Source: Pseudomonadota bacterium
GTDB taxonomy: Bacteria; Myxococcota_A; UBA9042; GCA-2863065
Assembly (NCBI GenBank): GCA_005776725.1
Contig: SXOO01000163.1
Location: forward strand, 32,449-96,448
Reading direction: 5' to 3'
DNA length: 64,000 bases
The notes below the pieces were generated by a model, which was not told the DNA's origin, ran no database searches, and saw nothing but the letters and a program-made list of their open reading frames with translations. Positions 1 through 10,900 of this stretch are shown here, piece by piece; the first letter of the stretch is position 1; each line of letters opens with the position of its first letter. Position numbers and translations under genes: made by a program.

Positions 1-390
1 GGTCTCGAGCTGCCCGCGGGGTCGTACACGGTCACCGCCGAAGGCGAGGAGTTCTATCCGGTGTCGGAGCAGGTCGTGGTGGAGGCGGGGCTCGAGACAC
101 GCACCGAGCTTCGCCTCAAGAAGCGCGTGTTCAAGGGCTCCCTCACGGTCGTGGTCGACCCACCGGACGCCACGATCCGCGTGGATGAACGGGTGGTCTC
201 CGAGAAGTCGCCCTTCACCCAGAAGGAGCTGCCAACGCGGACCGTCCTGGTGCGCATCGACAAACCAGGGTGGGACCGCTGGGTGCGATACGTCACCATC
301 GAGCGCGACAGCGAGGCGCGTGTGGAGGCGCGCCTCGAGCAGACCGGCACCGAGGTGCCCATCCCGCCGCTCCCGAAGAACGACGACTGA
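1..390 (+). CDS. PEGA-domain protein, C-terminal part (5' truncated by window edge)
   Basis: Open in frame 1 from base 1 to TGA at 388-390; GSLTVVVDPPDATIRVDERVV...KPGWDRWVRYVTIERDSEA is PEGA-like. Confidence 0.75.
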   Translation, partial: GLELPAGSYTVTAEGEEFYPVSEQVVVEAGLETRTELRLKKRVFKGSLTVVVDPPDATIRVDERVVSEKSPFTQKELPTRTVLVRIDKPGWDRWVRYVTIERDSEARVEARLEQTGTEVPIPPLPKNDD

Positions 391-396
391 GTCGGG

Positions 397-2814
397 GTGC
401 TGCCCTTCGCGCTCGCCGCCCTGTTCGTGGGCGACTGGTGCCGCTCGGCGCCCGTGGGGGAGGACCTTCCTCCCCCCGCTGAAGAGGGGCGCCTGGCGTC
501 CAAGACGTCATCTGAAAGGCCGCTGCCTTCCGCACCCCCGGCAGAGAGAGGCACGGGCCTCCTGGGCACACCGCCGGCGCCAGGCTTCGAGCCCATCCCC
601 CCGGAGCCGGTGCTGGTCGACTTCCCGCTCGACGAGCCTGGGGTTGCCCTCGCCGCCGCGAAGTCCCGCTTGAGCGTGCACGCGTCCACCCAGGTGATTA
701 CGATCCTCACAGCGGAGCAGCTGCGCGACCGTGGGGTGCGCACGCTGTCGGGCGCGCTGCGCCTCGTGCCCGGATGGGACGGCGACCGGGTGGACTTTTA
801 CGGCTGGACGGAGGACGCGCTGGCGCGCGGCCAGGCGCGGACGATGCTCGTGCTCGTCGACGGCGTGGGTACATTGGAGCCCACGCGGAACCTCCCCCTC
901 TTGGATCATCGCCTGCCTATCGAGGCAGTCCGCCGCATCGAGGTGACCAGCGGGCCCGGGAGCGTCTTGTGGGGGAGCCACGCGCTGCTGGGCGTGGTCC
1001 ACGTCATCACGTACGACGCCGAGTCTCACGCGCTCGGGCGCGTCCCGTCCTTCGCTGCGCGAGCGGGTAGCGATGGCCTCGGCGAGGTGAGCCTGGGCCG
1101 CGGATGGCGCTTCAGCGACGCGGTGTCGCTGTTCGTTTCGGCCACCTATCGCACAGCTCGGCCGCCCTCCCTGACGCTAGACGCGCCGCGAATCACCGGC
1201 CCCACGCCATCACCGGAGCCCGACGGCCCCTCCCAGCTCGCGCAGGCTCAGGTCGTCACCGCGAGCGGCCGCAGCCACGTCGCCTCGAGCACTGGGCAGC
1301 TGAAGATCGGACCGCTGTCGCTGGGCTGGATGGCCAGCCTGTCGCGGGAGGCGATGGCGATCGGACCGGGCGGCGGCGCCCTGAACGGCACGTACTTCCC
1401 ATCCTCCGAAGTCCAGGGCGCGGCGGGGCCCCGGGCATGGCCCGACACGCTCGAGACCCGCCTCCACGACAGCGTCACGCTGCTTTGGCTCCGCTATGGC
1501 GCCACGCTCCTTCCGGCGCTCGACCTCACGACGCAGCTGAGTTGGTCGTGGTGGGAGCTGGACCTCTTGCCCCTCGGTGTATTCCCCACCAGCGCCTACG
1601 CTCCGGTGGGCCTCCGAACCGACGTGTCCTCCGACGGCGCGCACCGGCTGGGCGGCAACCTGGACCTCACCGCGCGGCTCCCGGGCGGCCACCGGCTCGT
1701 CACCGGCGGCGAGGTGCAGGCCGACATGGGCTCCGCCGTGCGGATTCGTTCCTACTGGCCGGGTGGAGCGCTGGCCATCCCCACACCGGGCCCCGGTACG
1801 GTGGCCGGCACCACCGGCCGCCGGTGCCCTGACGGCTACGACCATCGCCCTGATCTGGATCCCGCGCGCCCCTGCTCGACGCTGCAGACTCAGCTGCCTG
1901 AGCGCTCGCGGGCCACGGGGGGCCTCTACGTGCACGACGACTGGCGCGTCACCGACGCCTTCGGCCTGTCGGCCGGCGTTCGAGGCCACTTCGACGACAG
2001 GGACTCCGCGGTGCTCTTCTCGGCTGGCCTGGTCTACCAGCCGCTGCCGGAGCTCGCGCTGCGGCTGGGCTACGCGGAGGGGATTCGTCCACCGGACCGG
2101 GAGGCGACTGACGGCGTCGCCGGCCTCGTGAGCGGGATCGCGCTGGACGCGGACAGCACGCTGCCCTCCGCGAGGAGCCGCGCGGTCGAGGCCGACATCT
2201 CGGGTGAATGGATATCCAACGCGCTCCTGCGCCGCGCGAGCTGGCGGGTGTCGGGCGCCTTTACGCTCCTCGATGACGCGCTTACCCGTCGGGCAGGCCG
2301 CTACGACACCTCCGATCGCCATGTCGGGTCGGTGGAGCTCGCCGCCTCCCTCGAGCTGCGTGGTGGCGCCTCGGCCTTCGCGGCCTACACCTTCTTGCGC
2401 GCCCACGACCAGACGCTCGGACGCATGCGCAACGTTCCGGAGCACCTGGCTGCACTCGGCGGTCGGTGGTCGGGTTGGCGCGGCCTCTTCGGCGTGTCCA
2501 GCACCCTCACGATGCGCGGCGCGGTTGAAGACCTGAATCGCGCCAACACCTTGGACGACGGCCTCTCCAACGCAGTCGGCGACGAGGTGCTCGCCACGGA
2601 GCTCGAGGTCACGGAGCTACCGGTGGCCTGGCTGTGGCGGCTGGGGGTCGAGAGCCGCGGGCTCTTTGGCGCCCTGGATCTGGCGTTCTGGGTGGATGAC
2701 CTGCTCGACTCGCGCCCCGCCGACCCGGACCTCGACTTCGACGACCGCATCTTCGCGCGCCCGCAGCCACGCTCGGGCCGGTCGTTCTGGGCAGAAGCGC
2801 GGGTGAGCTGGTGA
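397..2814 (+). CDS. TonB-dependent outer membrane receptor
   Basis: 805 aa; plug-like region VITILTAEQLRDRGVRTLSGALRLVPGWD...VDGV...IEAVRRIEVTSGPGSVLWGSHALLGVVHVIT; beta-barrel-like C-terminus. Confidence 0.85.
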   Translation: MLPFALAALFVGDWCRSAPVGEDLPPPAEEGRLASKTSSERPLPSAPPAERGTGLLGTPPAPGFEPIPPEPVLVDFPLDEPGVALAAAKSRLSVHASTQVITILTAEQLRDRGVRTLSGALRLVPGWDGDRVDFYGWTEDALARGQARTMLVLVDGVGTLEPTRNLPLLDHRLPIEAVRRIEVTSGPGSVLWGSHALLGVVHVITYDAESHALGRVPSFAARAGSDGLGEVSLGRGWRFSDAVSLFVSATYRTARPPSLTLDAPRITGPTPSPEPDGPSQLAQAQVVTASGRSHVASSTGQLKIGPLSLGWMASLSREAMAIGPGGGALNGTYFPSSEVQGAAGPRAWPDTLETRLHDSVTLLWLRYGATLLPALDLTTQLSWSWWELDLLPLGVFPTSAYAPVGLRTDVSSDGAHRLGGNLDLTARLPGGHRLVTGGEVQADMGSAVRIRSYWPGGALAIPTPGPGTVAGTTGRRCPDGYDHRPDLDPARPCSTLQTQLPERSRATGGLYVHDDWRVTDAFGLSAGVRGHFDDRDSAVLFSAGLVYQPLPELALRLGYAEGIRPPDREATDGVAGLVSGIALDADSTLPSARSRAVEADISGEWISNALLRRASWRVSGAFTLLDDALTRRAGRYDTSDRHVGSVELAASLELRGGASAFAAYTFLRAHDQTLGRMRNVPEHLAALGGRWSGWRGLFGVSSTLTMRGAVEDLNRANTLDDGLSNAVGDEVLATELEVTELPVAWLWRLGVESRGLFGALDLAFWVDDLLDSRPADPDLDFDDRIFARPQPRSGRSFWAEARVSW

Positions 2815-3329
2815 GCGCGACCCGGCTCATTGCGGTGCTCGTCCTCGCGGCGTGCGAGCCAGTGCGGGTATCGGAGGTGGCGCTCACCCTCTCGGCCAGC
2901 ACACCTCCCACGAGCGGAGACACCTACGAGCTCTTCGCGACGCTGAACGGGAGCGCCGTCAGCGTCGCGCGCTTCGAGGTCCGCGTGGTCGATCAGGCCC
3001 CGGGTCGCGACACCAGCGCCGGGAAGAAAGCGGCGATCGACCCTGTGGACTTGGGCCACATCTACGGCTACCTCGACGACGTGGGCGACCAGGGCCTCCC
3101 GATCGGGGGGATCCGCTTCGTCGTCCCCATCGACCTCGCCGACGCGGTGGAGCTATTCCTCACCCTCGAGCCCGCAGGTGACACCGATCCTGTCCCGAGC
3201 GCTGGCGCGCTCGCCGAGTGTTCGCTCGCCCCCACCGGCCGCGGCGTGCTGGGCTGTGTCCTGCGGCGGCCCGGCGACAAGACCTTCACGGTCGGCACCG
3301 CGGCCATCGTGCCGCCCGAGGCGCGATGA
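2811..3329 (+). CDS. putative lipoprotein
   Basis: ATGA-type overlap with the upstream gene; N-terminal signal with lipobox-like LVLAAC. Confidence 0.6.
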   Translation: MSATRLIAVLVLAACEPVRVSEVALTLSASTPPTSGDTYELFATLNGSAVSVARFEVRVVDQAPGRDTSAGKKAAIDPVDLGHIYGYLDDVGDQGLPIGGIRFVVPIDLADAVELFLTLEPAGDTDPVPSAGALAECSLAPTGRGVLGCVLRRPGDKTFTVGTAAIVPPEAR

Positions 3330-3907
3330 TGTTCGAGCGGTGGCGTGCGCCGCGAGGCGGCGATCTCCTACCGGTGCCACGTGGCTTCGCGCGCCTGCCC
3401 GACGGCGCCCGGCGCTGGGTCTGGGCCTTCGCGCTCGACGCCGCGCCGGTCACCAACGGGGCTTTCCGGGCCTTCATGGCAGCCACTGGCTGCGCACGCC
3501 CCCCCTGGATGTCGCGGCCCGGCTTTGACGACCCCGAACAACCGGTCGTGGGAGTCACGCTGGCGGAGGCGCGGGCGTTCGCGCGCTGGGCGCGGAAGCG
3601 TCTCCCCACACGGGCGGAGTGGTGGCGCGCCGTCGGCGCGGACGGCCCGCCTTGGGGGCGCGGTTCGCCGGAGCCCACGCAAGCGATCTTCCGCCGCCCC
3701 GCGGGCGCGGCCCCGGCGCCCCGAGCCAACCGGCCCGCCAGCCCGTACGGACACGCCGATCTACATGGCAACGTCTGGGAGTGGGGTGACGACGGGATCT
3801 GCCGAGGGGGCTTCTGGGGTTCGCCCTCCCTCGAGGCCGCTCGCCTCGAGCTCGTGACGCCGGCGGAGACGCGCAGCGCCGGGATCGGGCTGAGGTGCGC
3901 CCGCTGA
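3326..3907 (+). CDS. formylglycine-generating-enzyme-like (FGE-sulfatase/SUMF1) domain protein
   Basis: VTNGAFRAFM..., RLPTRAEWWRAVG, DLHGNVWEWGDDG...GGFWGS are FGE-family signatures; ATG overlaps preceding stop (ATGA). Confidence 0.8.
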   Translation: MMFERWRAPRGGDLLPVPRGFARLPDGARRWVWAFALDAAPVTNGAFRAFMAATGCARPPWMSRPGFDDPEQPVVGVTLAEARAFARWARKRLPTRAEWWRAVGADGPPWGRGSPEPTQAIFRRPAGAAPAPRANRPASPYGHADLHGNVWEWGDDGICRGGFWGSPSLEAARLELVTPAETRSAGIGLRCAR

Positions 3908-3949
3908 GGCCGGTCTCCCGCGCTCGCGACGTGCGGGCAGCACCGTCGT

Positions 3950-3965
3950 GGCCGGGGTTCCGGCC
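3950..3965. terminator. GC-rich hairpin between convergent genes
   Basis: GGCCGG-GGTT-CCGGCC perfect inverted repeat between convergent stops (3907 and 3972); no T-tract. Confidence 0.3.
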
Positions 3966-3971
3966 GCCCGG

Positions 3972-4907
3972 CTACGCGGCCTCGAGTGGGCGCGTCGGAA
4001 AGGTGTAACGGCGTCCACTCGTGAGCGTGACCATGGCCATCGGGACCACCCTCCCCGACCCGTCTGGGCCGTCCACCAGCCGAACCTCGGCAAGGCCGTC
4101 GCCCGACGTGAGCGCCCGGTAGAGCGTCGTGCCCTCGAACGGCCGAGCCCCCCACGCCGCGAGAGCGACGCCAAACACGAGCGCGCACCCGAAGATGCCG
4201 GCGAGCCAAGCACGCTCGGTCCCAGAGGCGGCGGCGAGGACCAAGACCAGCCCGAGCACGCCGACAGCTCCGAGCACTGCGCCCAGCCACACGAGGAGGC
4301 TGCGGCCAGGGCGGAGCGCGGCGCGCGCGTAGGGCACCAGCCATGCGGTGTCGCGCTCCGGAGCACGGACGCGCAAGGCTTCGTCTCTCGGAGGGGTCCG
4401 CAGCGTGCGTGGATCCGCGTCGAACCCGCGCTGTGCCTCTGCTGAGTAGCCGATGGTGGCGGTCGGAAACGACGCGGAGGCCAGCTCTACCCACGCATCG
4501 GAGGTCGAGGGTCGCACAGCGACCTCGAGCGTCACCCGGTCGAAGAAGCAGAAAACGAGAGATGCCTGCCGCGCCGAGGCCGCGCCCACGCGCGCGAAGA
4601 CCCACACGACGTCCGCCTCGCGGACGGAGAGGGTGTTCAGCGCCGTGGAGCGCCCACCGAGCCACCACAAGAAGCTGCCGAGGAGCGCCGCCAGCGCGAT
4701 CGCGCCAACGCCCACTGGGAGTAAGCCACCGTGTCCGATGACGAGGTAGAGGCCCAAGAAGGCCGCGCCCACGAGCACCAAAGCCCACGCCTCGCGAGCG
4801 TCCCGGCGACGGGTCGCGGCGAGCTCTGCGCGCAACTGGAAGATGAAGGCCGACTCTCGCGCTGGAGCGTTCGACTCCGCGGCCCCGCGATGTGCCTTGG
4901 GCGGCAC
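3972..4907 (-). CDS. hypothetical membrane protein
   Basis: 311-aa ORF with hydrophobic TM-like segments (WALVLVGAAFLGLYLVIG; VGVGAIALAALLGSFLWWL; LLVWLGAVLGAVGVLGLVLVL). Confidence 0.6.
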   Translation of the reverse strand: MPPKAHRGAAESNAPARESAFIFQLRAELAATRRRDAREAWALVLVGAAFLGLYLVIGHGGLLPVGVGAIALAALLGSFLWWLGGRSTALNTLSVREADVVWVFARVGAASARQASLVFCFFDRVTLEVAVRPSTSDAWVELASASFPTATIGYSAEAQRGFDADPRTLRTPPRDEALRVRAPERDTAWLVPYARAALRPGRSLLVWLGAVLGAVGVLGLVLVLAAASGTERAWLAGIFGCALVFGVALAAWGARPFEGTTLYRALTSGDGLAEVRLVDGPDGSGRVVPMAMVTLTSGRRYTFPTRPLEAA

Positions 4908-4922
4908 TCGGCTCGGCTCAGC

Positions 4923-7900
4923 TCAGTCTAGGTAGCAGCGATAGCCGCCGCCCTGATTCGCCGCGCACAGACACGCGCCGGCGCTGCACCCAGCCTCGAA
5001 CATGCAGATATCCCCGGGCTGCTCGTCCTTGTGGCCGTCGCAGTCGTCATCGACGCCGTTGCAGAGCTCGTCGATCGGTGTGACCAAGCCCACGCACGCG
5101 CCGAGCGTGCCGGTGCCGTCGCAGGTGCGCGTGCCCTTCTTGCACGCCCCGACTCCGGCGGTGCCCGGGTAGGCGGGGTCGTAACACTCCACGACGATCG
5201 GGGTCCCCGCCGGGGTGTCGTCGATGGCCCCGTTGCAGTCGTTGTCGACGCCATCGCACAGCTCGGTGGAGGGTAGCTGGTTCGCCGCGCACACCGTGAA
5301 CACGCCGCCTGAACACACCTGGGTCCCGATCGCGCATTCGCCCACGAGCCCAGGCGCAACGGACGGCAAGCAGACGGCAACGATCGCCTTGCCGGACGAG
5401 TCCTCGTCCGTCATGCCGTCGCAGTCGTCGTCGACACCGTTACAGGTCTCGGGCTGGCCGTCGGCGGAGCACCCACTGACCACCCCGTCCTGGCATACCT
5501 CGAAGCCGTTGCCGCACACGCCGGTGCAGGGGACTGGGACCACGTCATCCACGGCGCCGTTGCAGTTCTCGTCGAGCCCGTCACAGACCTCGGCGATGGG
5601 CACCGGCGCGTTGCAGACGAAGAGCCCGCCGGTGCAGGTGTCGGTGCCGACGCCGCAGACTGTAGCGCACGGCTTCGAGACGTTCTCGTCGGACTCGCCA
5701 TCGCAGTCGTCGTCGATGTTGTTGCAGACCTCGGCCACGCCGAAGATGGGCGTGGCGTTGCACTCGACGGCCTGACCCACGGCGCTCCCGGTGCAGACAT
5801 AGGTCCCCGCGCTGTAACACGCGCCGGTGCCGGTGGAGCACGGCGTGCCCTTCAGCGGGAAGTCCTCGTCTTGCTGCCCATCGCAGTCGTTGTCTTTCTC
5901 GTCGCATGTCTCGCTCACCGGGGTGAACGAACACGTCCCGTACTTGCCCAGCGCACACTCGCGGAAGCCGCCGACCTTCTCGTTGCAGTCCAGGTTGCAG
6001 GCGATCGCAGGCGCATCGTCGTCTGTGCTGCCGTTGCAGTCGTCGTCGATCCCATTACACGACTCGGCCGTGAGCCGATCGAGCGCGCCGCGGAGCGCCG
6101 CGTCGAAGTCGGTCTGAGAGAAGCCCGCCTGGAAGTAGACCGGGTCCGACACCAAGGTGCGCGGCCGCGCGAGGCCGCCAGCAACCGCGTAGTCCGAGAG
6201 CTCCGCCCGGGTCGCGGTTGAGTCGAACGCCACGACCACTGTCTTCACGCCCTCCCCATGGAGCAGGCTGAGCGGCGCCTGGGGCTCGCCAGAGCAGCTC
6301 TCGACACCGTCGGTGATCAAGAGGACGAACTTGTTGCCCGCAGTGGCCTTGGCACCGGGCGTCTGGTAGGCGGCATACGCCTCGGTGGCCGCGCTGTCGA
6401 TCGGCGATTGCCCGAACGGCGCGAGCCCGGTGAGGTAGGTCTGCACCACGTCGCTCGAGGAGTGGAAGTCCACGTCGAGGCCGGGGTCTACGTCACAGCT
6501 CCCGAGGGCGCCGTCGGAGGGGAACACCTTGAGACCCAGGTTGAGGCGCTCGTCGTAGTCCGGCAGCACGTTCTGCAGACCGAGCCGCAGAGTGTCCCAG
6601 CGCGTGAGCCCCGCCGTCGTATTGGTCGCCATGGAGAGTGAGCGATCCACCAGCACGACCAGGCTGGTCTGGCTGCGCTTGCACTCGCTGCAGATCTGGC
6701 TCTCGACACACTTCGCGTTGACGCAGGTGCCGGCGTAACACCCGTTGCCGGTGTCGCATTGGGCGTGGTTGAAGCAGCACCCGGTCTCGACCCTGATCTG
6801 GTCGATGTAGACGCCCTCGTACTCGTTGAAGTACGCGTCGCCCGAGTCGAACTCGAAATTCAGCCTGACATTCCGCCCAGCGTAGTCCGAGAGATCAACT
6901 ACCCCCTGCTTGAAGCTCCCCTCGGTGTCGTTGCCGAGCTGGTACATCGAGTCCCAGACCTCGAAGGTCTCGGAGGTGTCCTCGTCGGTCACGCGAACGA
7001 ACAGCGTGTCGTAGCGATCCGACCCGGTATAGCCCTCGGTCTGCATGCGCACTTGGAACGTGAGCAGGTATCGCGAGCCGGTCGGCAAGGCGATTAGCGG
7101 GCTCGTCGCGCGCCCGGCGACTCGAGCTCCCGGCACCTGATACGTGCGCGTGGCCGGGTCGCCGAAGTAGAGCGCATTGGGCGTCGTGGCGGCAGCGGCG
7201 GAGTCCACGCCCCAAGTGAGCCCGCCCCCGACGAGCTCCGTGACCGTGTACCCGCTGAAGTCCGCAACGCCGCCATCGAAGTTGGCGATGTGCACGTACT
7301 TGCTCCACTCGGTGGTGCTGACGGTGGGGGCACAGACCTGGCACCCGTTGCTCGGATTCACCGTGCCCGCCTCGTAGCAGGCGCCCGCGACGAGGCAGTA
7401 CCCGGGGAGCACCGCCACGAGCGCCGTCCCGCCGGAACAGCTGTCTGCGGTACAGATGAGCCCGTCATCCTTGACGTTCGTGTCGTCGACCGTCTGGAGA
7501 ATCCCGCCACCCTGACAGATGGCGCGCCGACAGACCTCACCGTGCACCGCTTGATCGAGCACGTTCGAGTTGTCGGGGAAGAACGAACAGCCGCCATTCG
7601 CGGCAGTCACTGCCGTGCAGGAGTCGTCCGTGCAGGGGTTGAGGTCGTCACACAGGGCGTCGTTCTTGATGCTGGAGGCCACTCCACCGGTGCAGGAGTC
7701 CGCAGTGCACGAGTAGGGGTCCTTGTACTGCTCGTCGGCGGCTCCGCTGCAGTTCTGGTCGAGGCCGTCGCACTCAGCGTCCGTCGCAGCAGGGACCACG
7801 TCCCCGATGCAGGCCCCGAAGACGCCCGCTGCGCACTTGCGGGTGCCGTACTTGCACGGACCCACGCCGACGGTCCCGCCGGGGCCCGTGTAGCAGTTCT

Positions 7901-10900
7901 CCGTCACTGCCGACCCGTCCGACTTCTCATCGGTGAGCCCATCGCAGTCGGTGTCTTTGTTGTCGCAGGCCTCACCCTTCACCTGGGACACCGTGCCGCC
8001 GGGGCCCGTAGAGCACACGGCCTTCGTGACCGAGCCGCACTCCACTACACCGCCGCCGCACTCCCCCGGAGGGTCGCAAGGGAAGCCCACGCCGATCCCG
8101 TTGTAAGCGAAGTCCTCGTCCGTCGTGCCGTCGCAGTCGTCGTCGAGGGAGTTGCACACCTCCGTCTTCGCGCCGCCGACCTCATTGACGCACTCGACAT
8201 TCAGGTTGTCGGCGCGGCAGGTATACGTACCCGTCTTGCAGGCGTCCCCATCTGCGCCGTCGCAGGCCGCGCCCACCGCCCCGGTGAGGCCATTGTCGGC
8301 GACGAGGTCACAGTCGTTGTCGAGGCCATCGCAGAACTCGCGGTTCGCATAGGTCGCCTCGAGGCTGGCCGCCGCGAGCTCGCAGAGGCGCGCCGGCAAG
8401 GGGGTGTGGTCGTAGATCGCCACCTCGTCGATGGCGCCCTTGAAGTAGTCGGAGAGGCCCGGCGCGCGGCCAAAGGTGAAGTCGCCGACCGCCGTGTTGG
8501 CTTCGAGCGCGGCCGTCTCGGAGAGGGCACATCCGGCATACACCCTGAGCCCATCGGCCTTGCCGGGCTCCATCACCACGGCCAGGTGTGTCCACGTGCC
8601 CGCCGGGACCGTGGCCGACACCGTCTTCTGCACGCCGTTGTCGGTGTGGTAGTGCGTGAACACGCCAGCAGACCAGTACCCGCCGAAGTGGAACGACGCC
8701 GCGGTCCCCTGCCCATAGAGATAGCCGCCACCCGAGGGCTTTACCCACAGGCTGATCGTGCGCTTGCCGCCCACAGCCACGGGCGCCTTGGCGCCGCCGC
8801 CGTTGCCCGCGAGCTCGAGGCAGGCGCTGAAGCGGCCGGTGCCCCAGAGCGTGTTGTTCAGGGAGAGATCATGGTTGCCCGCCGTGCTCGCGGTGTCGAT
8901 CGCGGAGGAGCCCGAGCCCTCGTCGAAGCGCCAGAGGTTGATCGGTCCCTCCCGCAGGCAGACCAGCTGACCGCCGGTCTCGTCGCATCCCTGAACGCCC
9001 TCGAGGCACGCGTCGGCGTCCGGCCCGTCACACGGGTCGCCCGCGCCGGCGAAGCCCTCATCGGTTTGGCCGTCGCAATCGTCGTCGGCGAGGTTGCAGG
9101 TCTCGACGCGGTCCACTTCCGACTCGGTGCCGCAGACCACCGTGAGACCGCTGGCCGCGCAGGAGTCGACTCCGTTCTTGCAGAGGTCGCTGTCCGGACC
9201 ATCGCAGGCCTGATCCTTCGTGGGGAAATCCTCGTCCGTCACGCTGTCGCAGTCGTCGTCCGTGCCGTCGCACGTGTCGAGCAGGAGGCCGCGCGACTGG
9301 TGGTACAGCCGCTCGATCTCGAGCGCGGACAGCGCGCGCCGGTAGACGCGAACGTCGTCGATGTCGCCGCCGAAGGTGGAGAAATCGAGGTTCGCGTCAC
9401 CGCCGACCATGAGCGGCTCGTTGGGCTGCGGGTTCGCGATGGTGAAGCCGTCGAACGTGAAGGTGCCCTTGAGCACGCCGTTCGCGTAGAACGTGGCGGC
9501 GCCCTGCTTGAAGACCGCCGTCACGAAGCTCCACTGCCCCGTGACCAGGAAGCTCCCGCACGCCGTGGACCCGTTGCAGACGACGGTGCGCGGCAGTAGC
9601 GTGGTCTCGGAGGTGCGCAACCGCAGGAACAGGCCGTCGTCGTCGCGACCGAAGGCCCACGACCGACCCAGGACCGCGCCGGCCTGATGCTGGCTGACGA
9701 TGCTCGCGAGCCCCGTCACGCCGTCTGGCCGGATCCACGCGGCGAAGGACGCCTCCTTCTGGCCGCCCAGCACGTTGTGATAGGAGCCCTTGGCGGCCGC
9801 CGAGACCGCCGCATCGAACGCGCGCGCCGACGAGCCGGCCACGCCGGGCGTCATCGAGACCCCAGCGCCGGACACGACGTCCACACCCAGGGTGCCTGAG
9901 TCGCGTAGGCGGGCGCCGCCGTCGTCGAGCGAGTACCAGAGCGCGGCGTCGCCGTCGGAGCAGCGGACACCGCTCTGGTCACCGGTGCAGACCTTCTTGC
10001 CGGTGGCGCAGAGATCGCCGTCTGGGCCATCGCAGGCCGCGGTTAGGCCGAGACCCTCGTCCACCTCGCCGTCACAGTCGTTGTCGACGTCGTCGCAGAA
10101 CTCCACCGCATCCCCGGTGGGTCCACGCTTCACCAGGTCGTTCAGCTCGGCCGCTGTGAGGGCACGCGGGTAAGCAAGCACGTCGTCGAGGGAGCCGTGG
10201 AACGACGCCCCGAGCGCCGGACCCGTCGAGCCCACCGTGAAGCGCTCGCCGGGCATACGTCCACCGGTTGCCGTCCCGCCTATGGTGCTGCGCTTCACCA
10301 GCTCGCCATCGACGTAGAGGTCGACCTGGCCTGCCGAGAAGGTGGCCGCCACGTGGTGCCACGCGCCCGAGGAGACGGCCGCCGTGCATCCGGCGACGCC
10401 AGCGGTGCAGAGCACGCGGGTGGCGACCGCGTCGCCGTCCAGCCGGACCCCCAGGCCCACGCCAGTCCCGTCGAGGAAGAGGTTCACCTGCTCCGTGGTG
10501 TCGCTGGCGACCGCCACGACCGTCTGCTGTTGCCCCGCCGCGAAGGGGCCCTGGTGGTAGACCCAGGCAGCCACCGTGAAGCTCGGGAGGCTATCGAAGG
10601 GCGCCAGGCTCGCTCCGCCCGCGATCCGGCCGGGCGCCGAGAACTCGACCGCGGTCCCGTACTTCCCGGTGACCCCGAAGGTCGCGTTCGTGAGCGTCCC
10701 CACGGTCTCCGCGTGGCGGCTGGAGTCCGCGGCCACAGTGCTACTGGCGGCGTCGTCCAGGCGTAGCCAGAGCCGCGCCCCCACCTCGTCGCACGCCACC
10801 TTGCCCGCGGCGAGGTCGCAGTAGCTGACCCCGTCGCTGCACGTGTCGCTGTCGCCGCCCTCGCAGAGGCCACCGAGCCCGCCCACGGCGTCGTCTATGG

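Noticed and set aside
3286-4788. 500-aa minus-strand ORF
   Set aside because: Overlaps the FGE-like gene and the 311-aa membrane protein in another frame; low-complexity Arg/Gly-rich translation
7290-9599. 769-aa plus-strand ORF
   Set aside because: Antisense shadow of the giant LamG/MopE gene; Arg/Val/Ala-biased translation with no recognisable domain
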